From positions 1 to 9,570 of the forward strand of contig JAICEH010000068.1 of the NCBI GenBank assembly GCA_025924275.1: a stretch of 9,570 bases of DNA. Reading direction: 5' to 3'. Positions 1-6,440 of this stretch are shown here, one piece after another (the first letter of the stretch is position 1; each line of letters begins with the position of its first letter). A model generated the notes under the pieces. It was not told the DNA's origin. It saw nothing but the letters and a program-made list of their open reading frames with translations, and did no database searches. A program made the translations under genes and the position numbers. This stretch comes from Gemmatimonadales bacterium. Its GTDB lineage: Bacteria > Gemmatimonadota > Gemmatimonadetes > Gemmatimonadales > GWC2-71-9.

Positions 1-435
1 CCGCACCGCCCAGTCCCGCTCGCCCCGGAACGCGCGCCAGGCGTGCCACGTCCGGCGCAGCGTCGCCAGGTCGGCGCTCCAGCGGACCTCGGCCCGGGGA
101 AGGGACTTCGGCACCTCGGTTGCGCTCTGCCCCTCCACCCCGCGGCCGCCTCGCGGCTCGCCGCTGGCACGGGGGCCGGCGGCCAGTCGCGACGCCCAGT
201 GGGTGAAGGCGTCGAGCCGGAGTCCGCGGGCCGGCACCCCGAACGTCCGGAGTCCCGGCGGGAGGTCCCGGGCCCGGGCCGGGTCGGTCTGGAGGTGCTC
301 GTCGGGCTCGAGGGCCACCACGTCCACCTCCCAGCCGCGCTCTTCCGCGAACTGGCTCATCCGCTGCCAGCGGAGGCCGCCCACGGCCACGCTGGGCGGG
401 AAGTGGTAGCTCACCACCAGGAGCCGGCGCGTCAT
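1..435 (-). CDS. GT4-type glycosyltransferase, N-terminal part (3' end outside window)
   Basis: Only the first 145 codons are present; the gene runs off the left edge. The protein opens MTRRLLVVSYHFPPSVAVGG and continues LRWQRMSQFAEERGWEVDVV. This is the usual start of the N-terminal Rossmann-like acceptor domain of family 4 (GT-B) glycosyltransferases: a beta strand, then the YHFPP and GG loop, then a helix and a second strand. The catalytic C-terminal half with the EX7E motif lies outside the window, so donor and acceptor are unknown. The ATG overlaps the TGA of the upstream deacetylase gene as ATGA. A GGAGGGG Shine-Dalgarno-like stretch sits 10 nt upstream. As the last visible member of the leftward operon it probably transfers a sugar to a lipid-linked or growing glycan at the cytoplasmic membrane. 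The assignment as a glycosyltransferase is good; the specific activity is unassigned. Confidence 0.85.
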   Translation of the reverse strand, partial: MTRRLLVVSYHFPPSVAVGGLRWQRMSQFAEERGWEVDVVALEPDEHLQTDPARARDLPPGLRTFGVPARGLRLDAFTHWASRLAAGPRASGEPRGGRGVEGQSATEVPKSLPRAEVRWSADLATLRRTWHAWRAFRGERDWAVR

Positions 436-1433
436 CCGGCGGTCGCCCCTCCGGTGGCCTCCCGCACGCGCCGCGCCGCCTCGCTGAGCGTCACCGGCTC
501 GAACGGGGTGTGCCGGGCGGTCCACTCGAGCCAGCGCTCGATCCGGTCCAGGAAGGCCTCCAGCTCCGAGGGGGCGCGCACGTAGGGCGTCTTCCCCGGG
601 ACCAGCGAGCCGCTGTGGAAGAAGGCGTTGAGCACCGGGAGGCGCCGCCGGACGGCCACCTCGGTGAGCCGCCGCATCCCCTCGAAGCCGTCGATCTCGG
701 GGCAGAGGGAGAGCTTCTCGACCAGGTCCAGGCGCGCGAGGATGCCGATCGCGTGGAACAGGCGGGGCAGTCGGGTGTTGAGCAGCCGGTCCACCGGCCC
801 CCACTTGCGCCAGTTCCCTCGGGAGAAGCCGACCGTCGCCGGGATCTCGACCAGCGGCCCCGCGGCGAGCGGCGTCTGGATGTCGGATTCGCCGTCCTGG
901 AAGTAGGGCCAGGCGGGGGCGTGGCTATAGGCGGGGCTCTCCTTCACGTCGAACCAGTAGGTGTACGGGATGACGCTCGAGTCCACCTCGTAGCCCTGGC
1001 CGATCAGGGCCTCGATCCCGACCCGGTCGAGCAGCCAGCGGCCGGCGCGGAACGCGGTCGGCGGCGCGCCGCGCGCGGCGGCAATCGCGGTGGTGAGCGT
1101 GGCCAGCTTCCGGCGCTGGAGGTCGGGGGGGAGGTTCCGCATCCCGGTGTTCCGGTCGGAGAACTCCTCCTCGAGCGGCGGCGTGTTCCAGGGGTGGAGG
1201 TGGGCGCCCACTTCGGCGCGGCCGCTCCGCTCGATGCCGCAGAGGATCTCCATCGCCCAGGGACGGGTGGCCACCTCGTACGTCGTCAGGTAGGTGGGCC
1301 GGACCCCGTAGCGGTCGAACAGCGACTGGAGCCGCTCGATGCCGCGGATGTTCTCCACCGTGATCCCCTCCCGGGAGGGGAACCAGTTGTCTTCCTCGGT
1401 GTCGATCGTGACGAGCAGGAAGGGCGGTGTCAC
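432..1433 (-). CDS. CE4 polysaccharide deacetylase, WalW-like
   Basis: The 333-residue protein resembles the WalW-like branch of the NodB/CE4 carbohydrate esterase family, which removes acyl groups (usually N-acetyl) from sugars with a divalent metal. Visible motifs are the first-strand TIDTEED at about residues 9-15 with Asp11, GAHLHPW at 77-82 giving metal ligands His78 and His80, FRAGRW at 128-133, DSSV at 151-154, and a C-terminal FFHSGSLVPGKTPY at about 271-284. No signal peptide is seen, so it probably acts in the cytoplasm on a glycan precursor. GTG at 1433 is chosen because it overlaps the upstream TGA as GTGA and falls just before the first conserved strand. The frame stays open further upstream, but that part lies in the neighbouring gene. 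It ends ATGA-overlapped with the GT4 gene. The fold call is strong; the substrate is unknown. Confidence 0.85.
   Translation of the reverse strand: MTPPFLLVTIDTEEDNWFPSREGITVENIRGIERLQSLFDRYGVRPTYLTTYEVATRPWAMEILCGIERSGRAEVGAHLHPWNTPPLEEEFSDRNTGMRNLPPDLQRRKLATLTTAIAAARGAPPTAFRAGRWLLDRVGIEALIGQGYEVDSSVIPYTYWFDVKESPAYSHAPAWPYFQDGESDIQTPLAAGPLVEIPATVGFSRGNWRKWGPVDRLLNTRLPRLFHAIGILARLDLVEKLSLCPEIDGFEGMRRLTEVAVRRRLPVLNAFFHSGSLVPGKTPYVRAPSELEAFLDRIERWLEWTARHTPFEPVTLSEAARRVREATGGATAG
446..452 (-). promoter_or_regulatory. Ribosome binding site for the 435 GT4 start
   Basis: Read on the minus strand this is GGAGGGG, 10 nt before the ATG at 435-433 and inside the end of the preceding gene. It supports that ATG as the true start even though it overlaps the upstream stop codon. 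Confidence 0.5.
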
Positions 1434-2086
1434 CCCAGCACCAGCTTCGAGGCGTGAAAGGCCTCGGCGTAGGTCGAGGGGGCGGCCGCCTCCAGGCCCC
1501 GGAGCCGGAGCAACCCGCGGAAGGTCTCGGCGTCGAACCAGTGCTTGCCCCGCTGGGAGGGGAAGCCCTCCATCACCAGCGCCACCTTGCGCTCGGCCAC
1601 CTCCCGCGTGAGCGGCACGTAGCAGTTGGGCGGGGCCAGGTCGCCCTCGTACTTGGGGATCTCGTACTCGAGGACCAGGTGGTCGCGCCAGGCGTTCCAG
1701 GTCAGCTCGGCCACGGTGCGGTGGTCCTGGTGCCGGTCGGCCCGGCGGTGGGTGAAGATCAGGTCCGGCGTGCCCGCGCCCCGGATCCGCTCGAAGGCAT
1801 CCTTGAGCGGGTCGAAGGCGCCGGGGAAGCGGGCGTCCGGGAAGTCGAGCACCTCGATCCGCGCCGCCCCGGCGCCGGCCAGGAATCGCGCGGCGCTCGC
1901 CTCCGCCTCCCGCCGCCGGTCGGGGGTGCCGCTCAGCACCACCCAGTGCACCTCGGTGCCGGGCCGGGTGTCGAGCAGCTGGAGCACGGCGCCGCCGCAG
2001 CCGATCTCGATGTCGTCGGCGTGGGCCCCGAGGCAGAGGAGGCGGAGCGGCCGGCCGGGCGGCAGGGCGGGGACGAGCGGCAGCAT
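1430..2086 (-). CDS. PIG-L/LmbE-family deacetylase
   Basis: The 218-residue protein has the zinc-binding signature of the PIG-L/LmbE superfamily, whose members hydrolyse N-acetyl groups on sugars such as GlcNAc conjugates. AHADD is at residues 21-25 (Ala replaces the usual Pro of AHPDD). THRRADRHQDH is at 112-122 and provides the HxDH motif. His22, Asp25 and His122 are the expected metal ligands and Asp24 the likely general base. The length is normal for a single-domain member and no signal peptide is visible. The ATG shares its A with the TGA of the upstream oxidoreductase gene (TGATG). The preceding Shine-Dalgarno is weak, which fits translational coupling. Position after the RmlC-like and SAF genes suggests that it deacetylates an activated or lipid-linked amino sugar of this pathway. 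That role is inferred from context only. Confidence 0.87.
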   Translation of the reverse strand: MLPLVPALPPGRPLRLLCLGAHADDIEIGCGGAVLQLLDTRPGTEVHWVVLSGTPDRRREAEASAARFLAGAGAARIEVLDFPDARFPGAFDPLKDAFERIRGAGTPDLIFTHRRADRHQDHRTVAELTWNAWRDHLVLEYEIPKYEGDLAPPNCYVPLTREVAERKVALVMEGFPSQRGKHWFDAETFRGLLRLRGLEAAAPSTYAEAFHASKLVLG

Positions 2087-3381
2087 CAGGCCCGCGCCCC
2101 GAGTGGCCACCGCGCCGCCTGCTCCGCCCAGAGCGCGTCCACCCGCCGCCCGGCGGGCCGCTCCACGTCGGCGAGGCCGACGACGCCGTCCTTCGGCACG
2201 TCGCGGAGGAGCCGGGCACCCTCCGAGAGGCCCATCGGCAGGGCGCCGGCGGCCCGCGCCTCGGGGGCGTTGTCGATGAGGCCGTAGGCCAGGAAGCCGC
2301 CGACCCCGTCGAGGACCTCCCCGGCGCGGAGGTCGCGCTTCGCCACCGTGACCACCTCGCACACCGGCCCCGCCATCGGGGCCACGGTCGCGTCTCCACC
2401 GAGCACCGCGCGGCCGATGGTGCTGGCGATCTGCAGGTGCGGCAGGTGGTAGGGGGTGTAGAACACGTAGAAGGGCCCGTCTCCCAGCTTGTAGTAGGCC
2501 AGCTGCGCCCGCTTGAGCGGTTGCTCCTCGTGGACCACCACGAACGCCCCGGTGTGCGGCGCAGCACCGAGGGCGTAGTCCACGATCCCGCCCGCGAGCA
2601 TCTCGGCGGCGGGCAGGAGCCCGGCGACCTCGTTGACGTGGGCGCAGGCGGGGCCGTGCATCCCCCGCCGGCCGACGCGGAACCCCGTGGCGTTGGCGAG
2701 GATCGTGGCCTCCATCGAGAGCTTGGTGGCGTCGGCGAAGCTGGTCACCTTGCGCGCGTCCTGCCCGTACTTCTCGGCGAAGCCGCGCTGGGTCTCCGGC
2801 GTCCGGTAGTGGTCCACCAGGCCCTTGAGGTTGCCCGCCGCCACCGGCCGGAGGCCGAGTCCCCGGAGGTAGCGGAGCAGGGTCATTGCCACCCCGGGCT
2901 CGTCGCCGTCGGTGTTGGTGAGGACCACCCCTGCCGCGTCGGCCTTCGCCTTGAGGACCGGCCCGACGAGGCTGTCCAGCTCGGCGTTCACCAGCACCAC
3001 GTGCTTGCCGTGCGCGATGGCGAGCTCCGTCACGCGGGCCGCGTGCTCGAGCGTGCCGGTCACCTCGATCACCAGGTCCACGTTGCCCGCGGCGCAGACG
3101 GCCTCGGCGTCCTCGGTGACCGTGAATTCGCCTCGCGAGATGGCGTCCTCGACGTCGGACGGACCGACGGAGCGCCGGGGCGCCGGGGCACCGCCCTCGG
3201 CATAGGCGCGCTCCGCGTTCGCCAGCGTGCGGTTGGCGATCGCCGCGAGGCGGATGCCGGGTGCGGGTGTCAGCAGGGTGAGGGCCACGGCCCGGCCGGT
3301 CACGCCCGCGCCGACCATCGCCACCTGCACCGGCCGGCCGGCCGCCTGCCGCGCCGCAAGCTCGAGGTCCACCGGGATCAC
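2086..3381 (-). CDS. SAF-domain NAD(P)-dependent oxidoreductase, homoserine-dehydrogenase-like
   Basis: The 431-residue protein begins with an NAD(P)-binding Rossmann fold: VQVAMVGAGVTGR at about residues 18-30, then a strand and acidic loop, then VDLVIEVTG and HGKHVVLVNAE further on. The middle part includes GNLKGLVDHY. The C-terminal part (GPVCEVVTVAKRDLRAGEVL onward, about 340-400) resembles a SAF/antifreeze-like domain. This architecture matches the group annotated as predicted homoserine dehydrogenases with a C-terminal SAF domain. Here it sits between a sugar epimerase and a sugar deacetylase, so a role in oxidising or reducing an activated sugar, or in making an unusual substituent, is more likely than amino-acid metabolism. 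That is inference. The start is GTG, overlapping the upstream stop as GTGA, with a good GGGGAGG ribosome site. The family call is firm; the reaction is unknown. Confidence 0.82.
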   Translation of the reverse strand: MIPVDLELAARQAAGRPVQVAMVGAGVTGRAVALTLLTPAPGIRLAAIANRTLANAERAYAEGGAPAPRRSVGPSDVEDAISRGEFTVTEDAEAVCAAGNVDLVIEVTGTLEHAARVTELAIAHGKHVVLVNAELDSLVGPVLKAKADAAGVVLTNTDGDEPGVAMTLLRYLRGLGLRPVAAGNLKGLVDHYRTPETQRGFAEKYGQDARKVTSFADATKLSMEATILANATGFRVGRRGMHGPACAHVNEVAGLLPAAEMLAGGIVDYALGAAPHTGAFVVVHEEQPLKRAQLAYYKLGDGPFYVFYTPYHLPHLQIASTIGRAVLGGDATVAPMAGPVCEVVTVAKRDLRAGEVLDGVGGFLAYGLIDNAPEARAAGALPMGLSEGARLLRDVPKDGVVGLADVERPAGRRVDALWAEQAARWPLGARA

Positions 3382-3920
3382 GCGATCGCCTCCCCGTCGA
3401 GCAGCGGCCAGGTCCGGTCCCGGTCCGAGATGACGCTCACTGCCGCCGGCCAGGCGATCCCCAGCGCGGGGTCGTTCCACCGGGCGCCGCGCGCGGCCGC
3501 CGGGGTGTACGGGGCCGTGGCGGCGTACTGGAGCTCGGTGTCGCCGGCGAGCGTGAGGTACCCGTGGGCGCAGAGGGGCGGCACCCAGACGGCGTGCCGG
3601 TTCTCCGCCGTGAGCTCCACCCCCTGCCAGTGCCGGTAGGTGGGCGAGCCCGGACGGAGGTCCACCACCACGTCCCAGGCGGCGCCGCGCACCACCCGGA
3701 CCAGCTTCGCCTCGGGCGCCTCGGCGGACTGCCAGTGCAGGCCGCGCATCGTCCCCCGCGCGGGACTCCAGCCGGTGTTGAGCTGGACCGGCGCGGGCCC
3801 GAGCCCCCGTGCGGCGAACTCCGCCACGTCCCACAGCCGCGCGAACAGGCCGCGCTCGTCGTGGGCGGGCTCCGGCACGAGGAGCCAGGCGCCGCGGATC
3901 GGGAGCTCCTCGTAGCGCAC
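3378..3920 (-). CDS. rfbC: RmlC-like dTDP-4-dehydrorhamnose 3,5-epimerase family protein
   Basis: The 180-residue protein has the length and the cupin core of RmlC, which epimerises C3 and C5 of 4-keto-6-deoxy nucleotide sugars. Visible features are DERGLFARLW near residues 21-30, MRGLHWQ with His62, Lys72, VVVDLRPGSPTY at 84-95, WVPPLCAHGYLTL at 112-124, Tyr132 and Tyr138, and ISDRD at 164-168. His62 and Asp168 match the catalytic dyad of RmlC, and Tyr132/Tyr138 match its active-site tyrosines, so the enzyme looks competent. The GTG start is chosen from its overlap with the upstream TAG (TAGTG) and a GGGGGA ribosome site 6 nt away. No partners RmlA, RmlB or RmlD are in the window, so the nucleotide carrier (dTDP, CDP or other) and exact sugar are open. 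The symbol marks the family only. Confidence 0.88.
   Translation of the reverse strand: MRYEELPIRGAWLLVPEPAHDERGLFARLWDVAEFAARGLGPAPVQLNTGWSPARGTMRGLHWQSAEAPEAKLVRVVRGAAWDVVVDLRPGSPTYRHWQGVELTAENRHAVWVPPLCAHGYLTLAGDTELQYAATAPYTPAAARGARWNDPALGIAWPAAVSVISDRDRTWPLLDGEAIA
3389..3395 (-). promoter_or_regulatory. Ribosome binding site deciding the GTG start at 3381
   Basis: On the minus strand this reads GGGGAGG, separated by 7 nt from the GTG at 3381-3379. It is the best Shine-Dalgarno sequence in the leftward operon. It fixes the start of the SAF oxidoreductase, whose reading frame otherwise stays open far upstream inside the epimerase gene. Confidence 0.65.
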
Positions 3921-5266
3921 TAGGCGTCCCCCAGGCCGATGCCGTCGTAATGGGCCACGCTGGCCCGCTCGAGCATCCGCCGCCCGTCCACCACCAGCGG
4001 CGGCTCGGGCGACTGCGCGAGGAGGGCCGGCACCTCGGCGAACTCCGGCCAGCGGGTGACGAGCACCACCACGCTGGCACCTTCCACGGCCCCGCCCAGG
4101 CTGCCCGCCACGGCCACGCGCCCCGGCCCGAAGAGCCCCTCGGCCGCCCCGTTCGCCACCGGGTCGAAGACGGTGACCCGCGCCCCCGCCTCGAGCAGTC
4201 CCTCCACCACCGGCTTCGCCGGGGTCTCCCGCACGTCGTCGGTGCCGGGCTTGAAGGCCAGGCCCAGCACCGTGACCGGCACCCCGGCGAGGGAAGGGAA
4301 CCGCCGCCGGACGAGGTCCACCAGCCGGGCCGGCTGGTCCCGGTTCACGGCGTCCACCGCCTCGAGGAGGCGCATCGGCACGCCGGCGGCGCGCCCGTGC
4401 GCGGCCAGCGCCTTCACGTCCTTCGGCAGGCAGCTCCCGCCGTACCCGCAGCCGGCTTCGTAGAAGCTCGCCACCGGCGCGGTCCATCCGGCCGGCGTCG
4501 CGTCCTGCGCGGTGAGGTATCGGGAGAGGTGGACCCCGCGCATCACCTCGCGGGTGTCGATCCCGCCGAGCGCCGCTCCGAGGTTCGCGAGCTCATTGGT
4601 GAAGCTGATGGCGGTGGCCAGCAGGGCATTGGAGGCGTACTTGATCATCTCGGCGGTGCGCGGGTTGGTGCGCACCCGGGGGACGCCCTCGAAGCCGGCG
4701 TAGAGCCGGTCGATCGCGTCCCGGGTCTGCTCGTCCACCCCGCCGATCACGATGCGGTCCTGCCGCACGAAATCCGCCACCGCGGTTCCCTCGGTGAGGA
4801 ACTCGGGGTTCATCCCGACCCCGAGCGACTCGCCGGCCCGGCGGCCGGAGTGCTGCTCGAGCGTGGGCAGCACCAGGCCGTCGGTGGTGCCCGGCACCAC
4901 GGTGCTCCGGATCACCACGGTGTGCCAGTCGGTGCCGCCCCGGAGCGCCTCCCCGATCTCGCGGGCCGCCCGCTCCACGAAGCCGAGGTCGATCGCCTGG
5001 CCGCGGAACGGGGTGCCGACCGCCACCAGCGTGATCTCGCTGGCCCGGACCGCGGCCCCGAGGTCGGTGGTGGCCCGGAGGTTCCGGCCCGCGTGCCGCG
5101 CCAGGAGCTCGGGGAGTCCCGCCTCGTGGAAGGGCGCCTGGCCGGCCGTGATGGCGGCCACCTTGGCCGCGTCCACGTCCACGCAGACCACCTCGTGCCC
5201 GCGGTCCGCGAGGCACGCGCCCGTCACCAGCCCCACGTAGCCGGTCCCGACGATGGCGACCCGCAT
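3920..5266 (-). CDS. ugd: UDP-glucose 6-dehydrogenase (UDP-glucose/GDP-mannose dehydrogenase family)
   Basis: The 448-residue protein is a full-length UDP-glucose dehydrogenase, oxidising UDP-glucose to UDP-glucuronate with two NAD+. In order it has the N-terminal Rossmann motif GTGYVG at residues 7-12, HEAGLPELL at 47-55, NPEFLTEG at 153-160, EMIKYASNA at 206-214, the catalytic-cysteine motif GGSCLPKD with Cys279, the second Rossmann region LGLAFKPGTDD at 334-344, and TRWPEF near the C-terminus. These are all UGD-type rather than GDP-mannose-type signatures. The ATG overlaps the upstream TGA by one base (TGATG). The preceding Shine-Dalgarno is poor, which suggests coupling to the UXS-like gene upstream. 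Being paired with a decarboxylase-like SDR, it likely feeds UDP-glucuronate to that enzyme or directly to a glucuronosyltransferase. A related 6-dehydrogenase on another UDP-hexose cannot be excluded. Confidence 0.93.
   Translation of the reverse strand: MRVAIVGTGYVGLVTGACLADRGHEVVCVDVDAAKVAAITAGQAPFHEAGLPELLARHAGRNLRATTDLGAAVRASEITLVAVGTPFRGQAIDLGFVERAAREIGEALRGGTDWHTVVIRSTVVPGTTDGLVLPTLEQHSGRRAGESLGVGMNPEFLTEGTAVADFVRQDRIVIGGVDEQTRDAIDRLYAGFEGVPRVRTNPRTAEMIKYASNALLATAISFTNELANLGAALGGIDTREVMRGVHLSRYLTAQDATPAGWTAPVASFYEAGCGYGGSCLPKDVKALAAHGRAAGVPMRLLEAVDAVNRDQPARLVDLVRRRFPSLAGVPVTVLGLAFKPGTDDVRETPAKPVVEGLLEAGARVTVFDPVANGAAEGLFGPGRVAVAGSLGGAVEGASVVVLVTRWPEFAEVPALLAQSPEPPLVVDGRRMLERASVAHYDGIGLGDA
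3927..3932 (-). promoter_or_regulatory. Ribosome binding site for the RmlC-like gene
   Basis: GGGGGA on the minus strand lies 6 nt ahead of the GTG at 3920-3918, within the last codons of the dehydrogenase gene. It supports the GTG start over any upstream in-frame codon. Confidence 0.5.
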
Positions 5267-6402
5267 CAGCCCGCCGCCGCGGTGGCATTGCCGCCGTACC
5301 AGAGGAGCGACCGGCGCAGGCCCTCGTCGAGCCCGATGCCGGGGGCGTAGCCCAGGTCGGTGCGGGCCTTCGCGATGACCGGACAGCGGCGGTTGGGGTT
5401 GTCGACCAGGTAGTCGGCCTCGCCGCTCGGCTCGGTGACCACCCGGCCGCGCCAGCCGAACAGTTCCCGCCCCAGGGCGCCCAGCCGGTCCGCGAGCCCG
5501 CGCATCGAGACCTCGGGTTCCTCCACGCCGATGTTGTACGCCTCGCCCGGCCGGCCGCGCACCAGGACCTTGTAGTAGCCGGCCACGGCGTCGGCGGCGT
5601 AGCAGAAGGTGCGGGTGGGGGAGCCGTCGGAGTGCATCACGATGTCGCGCCCCTCGAGCAGGCACTGGGCGAAGTCCGGGATGACCCGGCCGTCGGTGAT
5701 CTTGAGGCCCGGCCCGTAGTTGTTGAACGGCCGGGCGATGGTCACCGGCAGGCCGTGGTAGCGGGCGTAGATGGTCGCGAGGGTCTCGCCGAACCGTTTC
5801 GACTCGTCGTAGCAGGCCCGCGGGCCGGTGCAGGACACCAGGCCGCGGTAGGTCTCCGGGGTCGGGATCGCGTCCGCGGTGGGGTCGCCGTATATCTCGC
5901 TGCTCGAATAGAAGAGGAACCCGCGCAGCGGGCGCCCCGCCTCGGCCTGGCGCCGGCCCCACTCGAGGAGGTTCCGGAGGCCATTGATGTTTGCGTCAAT
6001 GGTCTCCAGGGGATACATACGGTAGACCCGCGGAGAGGCGATCCCCGCGGCGTGGATCACCCAGTCGAACGGCTCGACCCCGGGGGGCAGCGGGGCGATC
6101 AGGTCGACCCGGTCCACCTGGAGGGCGGGCGCCCCCTCGAGACGCCGGAGCCACTCCGGCGCGCCCCGGGTGAAGTTGTCCCAGACCGTGAGGTGCACCC
6201 GGTCCGCCGGGGCCGCCGAGGCGTTCCAGTCGGTGATGGTCTGGACCAGGTAGTAGCCGAGGAACCCGGCCCCGCCGGTGATGAGCAGGCGGGTGCCGGC
6301 CAGGGTGCGGAGCTCGCCGGCAAGCTGGGCGCGCAGGTGGGCCAGGTCGGCCCGAAGCACGTCCTCGGCATTGGCCACGGGAACGGAAGTCTGGGTCGGC
6401 AA
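5266..6402 (-). CDS. Extended SDR, UDP-glucuronate decarboxylase (UDP-xylose synthase)-like
   Basis: The 378-residue extended short-chain dehydrogenase has GGAGFLG at residues 43-49, VIHAAG at 115-120, YSSSEIYGDP at 165-174, the catalytic YDESK at 198-202, ARPFNNYGPG at 223-232 and DNPNRRCPVIAKA at 334-346. Ser168-Glu169 in SSSEIYG corresponds to the SEVYG of UDP-xylose synthases and ArnA decarboxylase, rather than the TDEVYG of 4,6-dehydratases. TGPRACYDESKR is also typical of UXS. A product such as UDP-xylose from UDP-glucuronate fits the next gene. About 35 residues precede the Rossmann fold, longer than many bacterial UXS. No in-frame ATG exists. TTG at 6402 is adopted, with an in-frame TAG at 6432-6430; GTG at 6378 or 6360 are alternatives. 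It heads the leftward operon. A different NDP-sugar epimerase activity remains possible. Confidence 0.82.
   Translation of the reverse strand: MPTQTSVPVANAEDVLRADLAHLRAQLAGELRTLAGTRLLITGGAGFLGYYLVQTITDWNASAAPADRVHLTVWDNFTRGAPEWLRRLEGAPALQVDRVDLIAPLPPGVEPFDWVIHAAGIASPRVYRMYPLETIDANINGLRNLLEWGRRQAEAGRPLRGFLFYSSSEIYGDPTADAIPTPETYRGLVSCTGPRACYDESKRFGETLATIYARYHGLPVTIARPFNNYGPGLKITDGRVIPDFAQCLLEGRDIVMHSDGSPTRTFCYAADAVAGYYKVLVRGRPGEAYNIGVEEPEVSMRGLADRLGALGRELFGWRGRVVTEPSGEADYLVDNPNRRCPVIAKARTDLGYAPGIGLDEGLRRSLLWYGGNATAAAG
5976..6007. repeat. Inverted repeat / hairpin inside the UXS-like gene
   Basis: GGAGGCCATTGA (5976-5987) and TCAATGGTCTCC (5996-6007) are complementary at 11 of 12 positions around an 8-nt loop. 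The inner 7 bp, CCATTGA/TCAATGG, are perfect. The odd position is G opposite T, a wobble if the plus strand is transcribed, but A opposite C in the gene's own mRNA. It covers codons for ETIDANINGL and lies in a locally AT-richer patch. It could be an RNA structure, a protein-binding dyad or chance. Confidence 0.5.
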
Positions 6403-6425
6403 GGTCTGGGGATGAGTGGTGACTG

Positions 6426-6440
6426 GAATCTAGGCACCCC
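6426..6440 (-). promoter_or_regulatory. Putative promoter (CTAGATTC element) for the leftward operon
   Basis: The minus strand reads GGGGTGCCTAGATTC. TAGATT (6432-6427) matches the -10 consensus TATAAT at 4 of 6 positions and ends 24 nt before the TTG start. A transcript starting about 7 nt downstream, near A6420, would have a short leader without a clear Shine-Dalgarno. No good -35 box is visible. The same element precedes the plus-strand gene at 7303, which is the main support for it. Confidence 0.4.

Noticed and set aside
1434..2567. Upstream extension of the CE4 reading frame, which would give a 711-residue fusion protein.
   Set aside because: The extra part runs through the LmbE and oxidoreductase genes in another frame and is Arg/Pro/Gly-rich. 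The GTGA overlap and the conserved first strand place the start at 1433.
3809..5350. Long open reading frame on the plus strand (about 510 codons) opposite the dehydrogenase and epimerase genes.
   Set aside because: It is antisense to well-conserved genes and its translation is low-complexity, rich in Arg, Gly, His and Pro. This is the usual by-product of G/C-biased third positions.
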